Shown: positions 1-6,440 of the stretch, one piece after another
Numbering within the stretch: position 1 is the stretch's first letter
Layout of the letters: each line of letters begins with the position of its first letter
Assembly: GCA_948441955.1 (NCBI GenBank)
Contig: CAOJQZ010000094.1
Span: forward strand, 1 to 7,679
Reading direction: 5' to 3'
DNA: 7,679 nt
Source: an uncultured Lachnospiraceae bacterium
GTDB taxonomy: Bacteria > Bacillota > Clostridia > Lachnospirales > Lachnospiraceae
Notes under the pieces: generated by a model
Seen by the model: the letters and a program-made list of their open reading frames with translations, nothing else
Database searches by the model: none
What the model was told of the DNA's origin: nothing
Position numbers and translations under genes: made by a program

Positions 1-2940
1 CTGGATGTGAAGTTTTATCTTCCGGAGGACGCAGATGACTGGATGCTTGCAGCGGCATGTAATCTTGCTTTTCGGTTTGGAATGGAAACGACAGTTTACG
101 AAGGCGGTCTTCTGGCGCCGGAGGGATATGAAGGGAACGCAGTTGTATTTTCCTGCGCAGAGCAGTCAGAGGTTACATTACAGGAGCATCCGGATTTTGT
201 ACAGGTACATATAAATGGAAAAGGACAGCAGCTTTTAGAACTTACCAGCCTTCTATGTGAAAAATTTCCTCTTGCAGATGGTATTTGGAAAAGTTGGAGA
301 GACGTACTGCTGGAATTCACTGATGATTTTGCAATGAAAAGCGGCGATGGACAGCTTGCTTATCTTCATACATTTGAAAAAGAAAAAAATAATAACATTG
401 AGCTCTTTGGAGCTCCGGAGATCAATGAGGAGCAAAAAGGCTATTTTCCGGAGAGAAAAATATACAACTATAAGTCAGGAAGAGAAGTATATAATAAAAG
501 TTATGAGTTTTCCTGGGAAGTTGACATTTTTGAACAGGTTTTAAAAGATGAGATTTATCCGGAGATTGAAAGTGGTGATCGGATAAGGATAGAAGGGGCT
601 GTCAGCGAAGAGTATTACGTGCGGGAAACATTTTCGAAGAAACTAAAGAGGGAACTGAGGGAAAAGGGAGCCGAGGTGGAAGACATTCAGTTGATTTGCG
701 CCTATAAGCAAGGTTATTCCTGGATGGATGAGATTGTAATTCCGGCGGCAGAGGGGCGGACGAAAAAGATTGAGCTATTTTTTAAACCTTTCCTTCCGGA
801 AGGGGAGACAAGATGGCTGGATGAAAATGGTGCAACGCCCTCCTATCACAATCTGGACGCAGATAATCCGGAAAAATGGTATGATCTTCCGATTCGCTAT
901 CTTCAGGAGCTGTATCCGATTCAGGATATGCTGAAAGAAAAGCTTTCTGTTCCGGAAGATGAGATTATTTTTCAGGCTTATGAGGGAAAGGAAGATTTGA
1001 CGTATCTGTGCAGAATGACAGATACGGACGGAACGGTCAGAGAGTTTAAGTATCTTGCATGCTGTTCGGAGAGACCTTATCTGGATGCATATCCTAAGCT
1101 TGGGAAAGTGCATCCGGCTACAGGGTATATCCGGGTATGGATAAATGGAACAAGAAGACTGGAACGGAAGCTTCCAACGGATTTAGAACGTATCTGGGAT
1201 GTTTATCAGAAAGAGGTGCTTCCACAGTGCAGGGAATATATTGAGAAAAAGACGAAGGGAAATGTCTGTCCGGACATGCAGCCTTTTTTTCAGGAACTAA
1301 CCTTAGAGGTATGGGCAAGCGAGCCGGATTACCGGACAGGAAGCAGAGAGGATCTGATTTCTTCTATGGACGCGTTTCATGAGGATCTGTATTTTGTGGG
1401 AAGCGATTACTTTAAAAACTACGGACTTCAGAAGGCCGATACACTTTTTGACGCACCGGGGCTGATTCTTCCCAAGCTGCACGTAAGAGAGGGGGCGCCG
1501 ACGCTGCGCGTAACCTTGTATGACAGACTGAGGGAAGAGGCATGTATTGTGCGCGGCGGACAGGAGATTTTGAGAGAGAAGGGAAGAGACGCTGTGTCTC
1601 TTAAGATTTCCAGGATTTATATGAAGAAAGGAAAGCTGGTTATAGAGATTCCGGTAAAAGGGGTAAAGGAAGAAGTTTTGGATTCTTATGCGAAGCTGTT
1701 TTCAGAGAGGGTCCTTTTTGCCGGCAGAGAAATAGATAACTGTTATGAAATTCAGTTTATCGGAGAGGATGGAAATGTGTATAAAGCATTTGTTCCTCCA
1801 GAGATTCCGGCTCAGAAAAAGCGTATTACAGAGATTGAACTGCATGAAAGGGAACTGATCGGATATGAGACTTATATGGATATCATAGAGCAGCTAAAAT
1901 CTGTGGAAGGCATAAAAGTTTTCAGGACTGCGCGTTCCTATCAGGGGCGTGAGCTATATGGCATATGGCTGCTGCCTCCATATCAGGGATATCTTTCCAT
2001 AACAAAGCGTTTAAGCAGACGCCCCAGTGAGATTATTAATGCAAGGCACCATGCTAATGAGGTGTCCAGTACAAATGCAGCGTTTATTCTTCTTAAGAAG
2101 CTCTTAACGGAGGACACTTACAGAGAGCTTCCAGAGAAGCTGAATCTGGTAATCGTGCCTATGGAAAATGTAGACGGAGCCGCCCTGCATTATGAGCTTC
2201 AAAAGGAACATCCTTACTGGAAATTTCATGTAGCAAGATTTAATGCGGTAGGGAAAGAATTCTATCATGATCACTTCAGGCAGGACACGATACATAAAGA
2301 GGCGATGGGACTTACAAGGCTTTTTGAAAAGTACGTTCCGGATATTATTACAGACAACCACGGGGTTCCAAGTCATGAGTGGGAACAACAGTTTTCAGGG
2401 TATACGTCGCCGTCTTATAAGGGTTTCTGGCTTCCAAGATCCTTGCTTTACGGATATTTCTGGTATGTGACAGATTCAGAGTATAAGGACAATTATCTGG
2501 TCAACAAAAGGATGGAGGATGTGATTGCCGATAAAATTGCAGAGGATGGGGAGATGACGGCATGGAATAAGGAGTGGAGCGCACAATTTGAAAAGTATGC
2601 GCATGCGTGGATGCCGAAACTTTTCCCGGCAGATTATTATAAAAATATGATTAATTACTGGATACCTTTTACATTTGACAGGAACCATCGGTATCCATCC
2701 ATCCGGTTTCCGTGGATTACGACAGTGGCGTATACAAGTGAGGTGGCGGATGAGACGGCGCAGGGGGAATATTTGAATTTATGTGCGAGAGCACATGTGG
2801 CTCATGATGAGGCGGCGATTCAGATGCTTATGGAAGCAAAGCATATACATGTATGTGCTTTCGGGCGCCGGAAAGGACAGATCTTCGCCGAATACCAGCG
2901 GCTAAGGCCAATGGCCGTTGGAAATTCGGAAGAAAGATAG
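1..2940 (+). CDS. M14-family zinc carboxypeptidase-like protein with large N-terminal extension (5' end uncertain)
   Basis: Likely metallopeptidase that cleaves peptides, probably in the cytoplasm because no signal peptide or membrane segment is visible. The catalytic domain lies at about residues 620-930, counting from the GTG at 7. It opens with a typical M14 start (YETYMDIIEQL, then SYQGREL). The HxxE zinc motif is in ARHHANEVSSTN (H682, E685). The third zinc ligand is probably H785 in TDNHGVPSHEW, and a candidate general-base glutamate is E912 in YTSEVADET. ENVDG (721-724) and ARFNAVG (743-749) resemble the NPDG region, but the Asn-Arg substrate dyad of carboxypeptidase A is not obvious, so specificity is open. 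M14 domains are about 300 residues; the preceding ~600 residues match no fold I recognise. The frame is open to base 1, so the gene may begin upstream; GTG at 7 is the first in-window start. First gene of the visible operon, 36 bases before the DUF969 gene. Family assignment is firm; the role in pyroglutamyl-peptide use is inferred from neighbours. Confidence 0.85.
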   Translation: MDVKFYLPEDADDWMLAAACNLAFRFGMETTVYEGGLLAPEGYEGNAVVFSCAEQSEVTLQEHPDFVQVHINGKGQQLLELTSLLCEKFPLADGIWKSWRDVLLEFTDDFAMKSGDGQLAYLHTFEKEKNNNIELFGAPEINEEQKGYFPERKIYNYKSGREVYNKSYEFSWEVDIFEQVLKDEIYPEIESGDRIRIEGAVSEEYYVRETFSKKLKRELREKGAEVEDIQLICAYKQGYSWMDEIVIPAAEGRTKKIELFFKPFLPEGETRWLDENGATPSYHNLDADNPEKWYDLPIRYLQELYPIQDMLKEKLSVPEDEIIFQAYEGKEDLTYLCRMTDTDGTVREFKYLACCSERPYLDAYPKLGKVHPATGYIRVWINGTRRLERKLPTDLERIWDVYQKEVLPQCREYIEKKTKGNVCPDMQPFFQELTLEVWASEPDYRTGSREDLISSMDAFHEDLYFVGSDYFKNYGLQKADTLFDAPGLILPKLHVREGAPTLRVTLYDRLREEACIVRGGQEILREKGRDAVSLKISRIYMKKGKLVIEIPVKGVKEEVLDSYAKLFSERVLFAGREIDNCYEIQFIGEDGNVYKAFVPPEIPAQKKRITEIELHERELIGYETYMDIIEQLKSVEGIKVFRTARSYQGRELYGIWLLPPYQGYLSITKRLSRRPSEIINARHHANEVSSTNAAFILLKKLLTEDTYRELPEKLNLVIVPMENVDGAALHYELQKEHPYWKFHVARFNAVGKEFYHDHFRQDTIHKEAMGLTRLFEKYVPDIITDNHGVPSHEWEQQFSGYTSPSYKGFWLPRSLLYGYFWYVTDSEYKDNYLVNKRMEDVIADKIAEDGEMTAWNKEWSAQFEKYAHAWMPKLFPADYYKNMINYWIPFTFDRNHRYPSIRFPWITTVAYTSEVADETAQGEYLNLCARAHVAHDEAAIQMLMEAKHIHVCAFGRRKGQIFAEYQRLRPMAVGNSEER

Positions 2941-2960
2941 ATATTTAAATTATATTACCT

Positions 2961-2968
2961 AAAGGAGG
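2961..2968 (+). promoter_or_regulatory. Strong ribosome binding site of the DUF969 gene
   Basis: AAAGGAGG with an eight-base A-rich spacer to the ATG at 2977. It is a near-consensus Shine-Dalgarno site and fixes this start. The 36-base gap around it is AT-rich but shows no credible -35/-10 pair. Confidence 0.8.
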
Positions 2969-2976
2969 AGAAAAAA

Positions 2977-3666
2977 ATGGAACTTATTAAGTTACTGGGC
3001 GTTCTGATTGTAATCGTCGGATTCGCACTCAAGCTGGATTCAATTCTTATTATTTTTCTGGCGCTTATTACAACGGGAATCGTAGGAGGACTTGGAATCG
3101 GAGGCCTTCTGGAGACGATCGGAGTAAATTTTGTGGCAAACAGGAGTATGGCAATCTTTATTATGATTCTTTTGATTACCGGTGTTCTGGAGAGAAATGG
3201 ACTTAGAGAAGCGGCTACAGATTTGATTAAAAAGGTAAAGGGTGCCACTGCGGGCAAAGTTGTTTCTGCGTATGGTATTATGCGGGGCATTTTCGGGGCA
3301 TTTAACGTAGGCTTCGGCGGTGTTGCCGGATTTGTACGTCCGGTTGTGCTTCCTATGGCAGAGGCGGCTGTGAAGAACCAGGGCCATGAGGCGAAGGAAG
3401 AGCATGTGGAAGATATTAAAGGTATGGCTTCTGCAATGGAGAATATCACATGGTTTTTCTGGCAGGTTCTTTTTGTGGGCGGTTCCGGCGGTATACTTGT
3501 ACAGGGTACACTGGCGTCTCTCGGTTATGAGGTAGAGCTTATCGAGCTTGCTGCGGCAGAGATACCGGTTGCGATATTTGCACTGATTGTCGGTTGTGCA
3601 GTGACGCTTGTTAACGACAAGAGACTGACTAAAAAATATTATGGTGAAAACAAGCAGGGGGTGTAG
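2977..3666 (+). CDS. DUF969 membrane protein, putative 5-oxoproline transporter subunit
   Basis: Integral membrane protein of the DUF969 family, 229 residues, close to full family length. Hydrophobic segments are visible at about 5-19, 22-43, 57-71, 95-118, 158-178 and 192-212. A glycine-rich stretch (IMRGIFGAFNVGFGGVAGF, about 101-119) is followed by the polar RPVVLP turn. A charged loop rich in Glu/His/Lys spans 133-148, and the C-terminus is basic. Known from the family: DUF969 genes sit beside DUF979 and pcp genes in many Firmicutes, and the pair has been proposed as a transporter of 5-oxoproline (pyroglutamate). Here the DUF979 gene starts three bases after this stop codon, so the two are almost certainly co-translated and probably form one complex in the cytoplasmic membrane. 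Family identity is strong; substrate and direction of transport are inferred from gene neighbourhood, not from any motif I can read. Confidence 0.9.
   Translation: MELIKLLGVLIVIVGFALKLDSILIIFLALITTGIVGGLGIGGLLETIGVNFVANRSMAIFIMILLITGVLERNGLREAATDLIKKVKGATAGKVVSAYGIMRGIFGAFNVGFGGVAGFVRPVVLPMAEAAVKNQGHEAKEEHVEDIKGMASAMENITWFFWQVLFVGGSGGILVQGTLASLGYEVELIELAAAEIPVAIFALIVGCAVTLVNDKRLTKKYYGENKQGV
3656..3663 (+). promoter_or_regulatory. Ribosome binding site of the DUF979 gene, inside the DUF969 3' end
   Basis: AGGGGGTG lies within the last codons of the DUF969 gene, six bases before the ATG at 3670. The overlap with coding sequence and the three-base gap suggest translational coupling and equal production of the two subunits. 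Confidence 0.6.
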
Positions 3667-3669
3667 AAG

Positions 3670-4623
3670 ATGGCAAACTTAAAATTTATACAGGTAAATG
3701 AAGTATTAGGCGCGAACCTGCTGAATATGGTATGGGTAATTATAGGTCTGATTGCAATCTATGCAGGTATTAAAAACCTTCTGGATAAAGAGAATCCTTC
3801 CAGATATGGAACAGCGTTGTTCTGGAGTTCCTTTGGAGTTGTATGTGCGTTTGGCACATGGCTTCCAGCCAAGGTTTCCGGCGTGCTTGTTATTATTATG
3901 TGTCTGCCTCCGATTTTTAAAAGGGTGAAGGTAGGAAGAGCGGATACTCCGTCGAGAGAGCATACAATTGAACAGTATAAGAAGGTAGGAATGAAAATAT
4001 TCTTTCCGGCGGTCTGCGTAGGTATTTTCTCTCTTGTATTTGCATTTTTCAGTAATTTAAGTTCAATGGTTGCGGTTACGCTTGGAGTTTTCCTTGCAAT
4101 GATTATCCTGATGATATATAATCCAAGTGAGAACAAGCCAGTAGTATTTTTAAAGGAATCAGAGAGATTTCTTTCTATCATGGGTCCGTTATGTATGCTT
4201 CCGCAGCTTCTTGGCTGCCTTGGCGGCGTATTTACAGCGGCAGGAGTCGGAGATGTGGTTGCAGGGATCGTAGAGAAGATTGTACCAAAGGGAAATGTAA
4301 ATGTGGGAATAATCGTATTTGCGATTGGCATGGCTTTATTTACCATGATTATGGGAAATGCGTTTGCAGCCATTACAGTTATTACCGTTGGCATCGGCGG
4401 TCCATTCGTTCTTGCATATGGCGCTGACCCGGTTGTGATCGGTATGCTGGCATTGACCTGCGGTTATTGTGGAACGCTTTGCACACCAATGGCAGCGAAC
4501 TTTAATATTGTTCCGGTTGCAATTCTGAATATGAAGGATCGCTGGGGTGTAATTAAGAAACAACTGCCAGTGGCTGTTATCATGCTGGTATTCCAGATAA
4601 GCTACATGATTATTTTTAAATAG
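3670..4623 (+). CDS. DUF979 membrane protein, putative 5-oxoproline transporter subunit
   Basis: Polytopic membrane protein of the DUF979 family, 317 residues, apparently full length. About nine or ten hydrophobic segments are visible, near 18-36, 47-62, 68-82, 110-128, 131-150, 169-192, 211-228, 230-250, 254-271 and 299-316. A charged cytoplasmic-type loop lies at 84-107. The segment MGNAFAAITVITVGIGGPF (228-246) and the following CGYCGTLCTPMAANFNIVP (264-282) are the most conserved-looking parts. They resemble the small-residue and Asn/Pro-rich hairpins of secondary transporters, so they are the best candidates for a substrate path. Known from the family: DUF979 is the constant partner of DUF969 and often adjoins pcp. 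Inference: the two genes encode one carrier for 5-oxoproline or a pyroglutamyl compound, feeding or draining the peptidases encoded alongside. There is no ATPase or binding-protein gene nearby, which argues for a secondary carrier rather than an ABC system. Confidence 0.9.
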   Translation: MANLKFIQVNEVLGANLLNMVWVIIGLIAIYAGIKNLLDKENPSRYGTALFWSSFGVVCAFGTWLPAKVSGVLVIIMCLPPIFKRVKVGRADTPSREHTIEQYKKVGMKIFFPAVCVGIFSLVFAFFSNLSSMVAVTLGVFLAMIILMIYNPSENKPVVFLKESERFLSIMGPLCMLPQLLGCLGGVFTAAGVGDVVAGIVEKIVPKGNVNVGIIVFAIGMALFTMIMGNAFAAITVITVGIGGPFVLAYGADPVVIGMLALTCGYCGTLCTPMAANFNIVPVAILNMKDRWGVIKKQLPVAVIMLVFQISYMIIFK

Positions 4624-4643
4624 TATTATATAGAATATCCGGT

Positions 4644-4648
4644 GAGGA
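4644..4648 (+). promoter_or_regulatory. Probable ribosome binding site deciding the start of the M29-like gene
   Basis: GAGGA, followed by a G/A-rich run, stands 11 bases before the ATG at 4660. An in-frame GTG at 4642 has no Shine-Dalgarno sequence upstream (only AGAATATCC). The in-frame ATG at 4672 has GGAG only three bases away, too close to be effective. The ATG at 4660 is therefore preferred, though spacing is at the long end. Confidence 0.5.
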
Positions 4649-4659
4649 ATGGGGAAAAG

Positions 4660-5649
4660 ATGACGGAGAATATGGAGCGGGGTGCTAGGATTGTAGTAGA
4701 AGAATGGCTGGGGGTAAAGCCGTGGGATAAGCTTCTAATTGTTACCACGAAGGAACATCTGGAGGAATCAAGAGCACTTAGAAAATGTGCAGTCAGAAAG
4801 GTACATTCTGTAAGCTCTCTTGTTGTTGAGAATACGGGAAAACATGTGGGTGTATTTTTTGATATGAATGAAGAGGTATTTGACCCCTATACTGCAGTGA
4901 TTGCAGCCACGGAATATTCTCTGGTGACAACAAAGGCGGCCAGACGGGCTATAAAGAAACACAAAAAGTTTCTTTCTCTTCCTCTTTCCACCAATGACGG
5001 AAGGTCTATGCTGGAATATGAATTTCTTACGATGGATACAAGGAAGAGCCGTTTGATGGCGAAGCTCATTATGAAATATCTGCGTTATAGTAAGTTTATT
5101 CGTGTGACGACGCCTGCGGGAACAGATTTGAGGGTATTTAAGGAGAATCGGAATCCGGGATTTTTTAACGGCGTAGTTAAGGATGGAAAGGGATATTCGT
5201 CGGCAAGTATTGAGGTATATGTTCCTATTGAGGAGACAAAGACGACGGGCGTGCTTGTGGTGGATGGTTCTCTGGGGTATATCGGAAAAGCAGAGGAGCC
5301 TACAAGAATTATATTTGAAGAAGGCAGGATTACGGAGATTGAAGAGACCTGCACAGGGAAGCGCCTTCGGCATTATATGGAGGACTACAGGGATCCGCGG
5401 ATTTATGTGGGAGGAGAATTCGGAATCGGTCTGAATACATATTCCAAATGCCTTGGAAACTGCTATATTGAGGATGAGTCAGCCTACGGCACCTTTCATA
5501 TAGGGCTGGGAAGGAATCTGGCGCTTGGAGGACAGCAAAACGCAAATGGGCATTTTGACCTGGTGGGCCTGGAACCGGATATCTATACGGATAACAGGCA
5601 GATTATGCAGCAGGGAAGGATTACGATACCGGAACCTGTAGTGTATTAA
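4660..5649 (+). CDS. M29-like aminopeptidase (AmpS/COG2309 family)
   Basis: Probable cytoplasmic metallo-aminopeptidase removing N-terminal residues from peptides. Counting from ATG 4660 (329 residues), the C-terminal third carries the family metal-site pattern. GGEFGIGLN supplies E253, IEDESAYGTFHIGLG supplies E271/E273 and H280, and GHFDLV supplies H298 and D300. These match the Glu, Glu, His, His, Asp set of Thermus-type M29 aminopeptidases. The N-terminal part begins ARIVVEEWLGVKPWDKLLIV, typical of the family's first alpha/beta domain. Classical M29 enzymes are about 400-410 residues, so this is a compact form with shorter spacing between ligands. Short relatives are commonly annotated as leucyl aminopeptidase, or are confused with the related 2,5-dihydroxypyridine dioxygenase NicX. 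The peptidase-rich neighbourhood favours an aminopeptidase, but the substrate is not proven by the sequence. It lies 36 bases after DUF979 and 55 bases before pcp, in the same operon. A GTG at 4642 would add six residues. Confidence 0.8.
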   Translation: MTENMERGARIVVEEWLGVKPWDKLLIVTTKEHLEESRALRKCAVRKVHSVSSLVVENTGKHVGVFFDMNEEVFDPYTAVIAATEYSLVTTKAARRAIKKHKKFLSLPLSTNDGRSMLEYEFLTMDTRKSRLMAKLIMKYLRYSKFIRVTTPAGTDLRVFKENRNPGFFNGVVKDGKGYSSASIEVYVPIEETKTTGVLVVDGSLGYIGKAEEPTRIIFEEGRITEIEETCTGKRLRHYMEDYRDPRIYVGGEFGIGLNTYSKCLGNCYIEDESAYGTFHIGLGRNLALGGQQNANGHFDLVGLEPDIYTDNRQIMQQGRITIPEPVVY

Positions 5650-5659
5650 AATGTAAATA

Positions 5660-5678
5660 TCTTCCTTTAACAGGAAGA
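5660..5678 (+). other. Small stem-loop between the M29-like gene and pcp
   Basis: A perfect seven-base-pair stem (TCTTCCT pairing with AGGAAGA) closes a five-base loop, ten bases after the stop codon. It is followed by AATAAAACAG rather than a T-run, so it does not look like an intrinsic terminator. It may stabilise or mark an mRNA processing end within the operon, or be fortuitous. It leaves the pcp ribosome binding site free. Confidence 0.4.
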
Positions 5679-5687
5679 ATAAAACAG

Positions 5688-5693
5688 AGGAGG
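5688..5693 (+). promoter_or_regulatory. Ribosome binding site of pcp
   Basis: Perfect AGGAGG, 11 bases before the ATG at 5705. The spacer is AT-rich and the spacing slightly long. No other in-frame start fits, and the protein starting here aligns with the full Pcp N-terminus (MKVLVTGFDPFGG). Confidence 0.75.
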
Positions 5694-5704
5694 TAATTAT
5701 AATT

Positions 5705-6349
5705 ATGAAAGTATTGGTAACAGGCTTTGATCCTTTCGGAGGAGAAACAGTGAATCCTGCTTTTGAGGCAGTAAAACAGCTTCCGGATGAAATTGCAGGG
5801 GCAGAGATCATTAAGCTTGAAATTCCCACTGTATTTTCAAAGAGTGGTCCGGCAGTGGAAGAGGGAATCAAAAAATATGAGCCGGATGTAGTCATTAATG
5901 TTGGTCAGGCAGGCGGACGTTCCTGCGTGACAATTGAGCAGGTGGCAGTTAATCTGGCAGAAGCCCGCATTCCGGATAATGCCGGAGAGCAGCCTTCTGA
6001 CGAGCCTCTTCAAAAGGACGGGGCTCCGGCATATTATGCGACCATTCCGGTAAAGGCGATTGTAAAAAATGTCCGCGAGCATGGAATTCCATGCCATATC
6101 TCCTATACCGCAGGAACTTATGTATGTAACTGTGTGATGTACAACGTGCTTCATATGGCGGCAGAAAAATATAAAAACATCCGTGCAGGTTTTATTCATG
6201 TGCCGTTTGCAGCAGAACAGGCGGTGGAAAAGCCCAACGGGACGCCGTTCATGTCCCTGGAGATGATTGCAGAATCTCTGAAGCATGCGATTGAGGCCAC
6301 AGTGAAAAATGAAACAGACATTGCGGGAATTATGGGAGAGACACATTAG
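5705..6349 (+). CDS. pcp: Pyroglutamyl-peptidase I (pyrrolidone-carboxylate peptidase, family C15)
   Basis: Cytoplasmic cysteine peptidase that removes N-terminal pyroglutamate (5-oxoproline) from peptides, unblocking them for aminopeptidases. At 214 residues it has normal family length. The N-terminus is diagnostic (VTGFDPFGGETVNPAFEAV). The catalytic triad is visible: E78 in TIEQVAVN, C141 in SYTAGTYVCN, and H165 in FIHVPF. The substrate-loop sequence ARIPDNAG (87-94) is also present. One deviation: the residue after the catalytic Glu is Gln79, where the family signature usually has Lys or Arg. It is the last gene of the peptide operon, preceded by a perfect ribosome binding site and followed 18 bases later by a strong hairpin. 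Its presence makes 5-oxoproline the natural candidate substrate for the DUF969/DUF979 membrane pair. Identification is very secure. Confidence 0.97.
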   Translation: MKVLVTGFDPFGGETVNPAFEAVKQLPDEIAGAEIIKLEIPTVFSKSGPAVEEGIKKYEPDVVINVGQAGGRSCVTIEQVAVNLAEARIPDNAGEQPSDEPLQKDGAPAYYATIPVKAIVKNVREHGIPCHISYTAGTYVCNCVMYNVLHMAAEKYKNIRAGFIHVPFAAEQAVEKPNGTPFMSLEMIAESLKHAIEATVKNETDIAGIMGETH

Positions 6350-6367
6350 TTTTATTTTATAATATGT

Positions 6368-6416
6368 AAAATTCCTCTGTTTACAGAGAGCTTGAATCTG
6401 TAGATAGAGGGATTTT
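6368..6416 (+). terminator. Long hairpin, probable intrinsic terminator of the pcp operon
   Basis: Bases 6368-6387 pair with 6397-6416 in a continuous 20-base-pair stem containing three G-U wobbles, closing a nine-base loop (GAGCTTGAA). The left arm begins AAAATTCCTCTG and the right arm ends GAGGGATTTT, so the A- and T-tracts form the base of the stem, as in bidirectional Firmicute terminators. It begins 18 bases after the pcp stop codon. The T-run after the GC-rich part is short (TTTT, then CAGGTTTT), so read-through is possible. The 24 bases between it and the YitT start hold only a ribosome binding site, so a leader or attenuator role for the YitT gene is an alternative. Confidence 0.65.
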
Positions 6417-6425
6417 CAGGTTTTA

Positions 6426-6432
6426 AGGGAGG
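6426..6432 (+). promoter_or_regulatory. Ribosome binding site fixing the TTG start of the YitT gene
   Basis: AGGGAGG ends eight bases before the TTG at 6441, which is ideal spacing. This supports TTG as the start codon. No ATG or GTG is available nearby in frame, and the protein from TTG has the expected short basic N-terminus before the first membrane segment. Confidence 0.7.
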
Positions 6433-6440
6433 ATACGGAA

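Noticed and set aside
2941..2960. AT-rich gap before the DUF969 gene as an internal promoter
   Set aside because: TATATT at 2951-2956 lacks a suitable -35 element in the end of the M14-like gene; the gap is short and fits an operon junction.
3759..4394. A 211-codon open frame on the minus strand inside the DUF979 gene
   Set aside because: It is antisense to a clear membrane-protein gene. Its product is rich in Thr, Pro and Ile, as expected from reverse reading of hydrophobic codons, and resembles no known family.
4642..4644. GTG at 4642 as the start of the M29-like gene
   Set aside because: No Shine-Dalgarno sequence precedes it, while ATG at 4660 has GAGGA upstream; the extra six residues show no family similarity.
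4768..5373. A 201-codon open frame on the minus strand inside the M29-like gene
   Set aside because: It is antisense to a gene with a complete metal-site motif. Its product is Cys/Arg/His-rich with no recognisable domain, and no ribosome binding site supports it.
6358..6363. TATAAT as a -10 promoter element for the YitT gene
   Set aside because: The -10 match is perfect, but no TTGACA-like -35 lies 16-18 bases upstream and there is no extended -10 TG. The region is AT-rich enough for a chance match, so it is not annotated as a promoter, only noted as a possibility with the hairpin.
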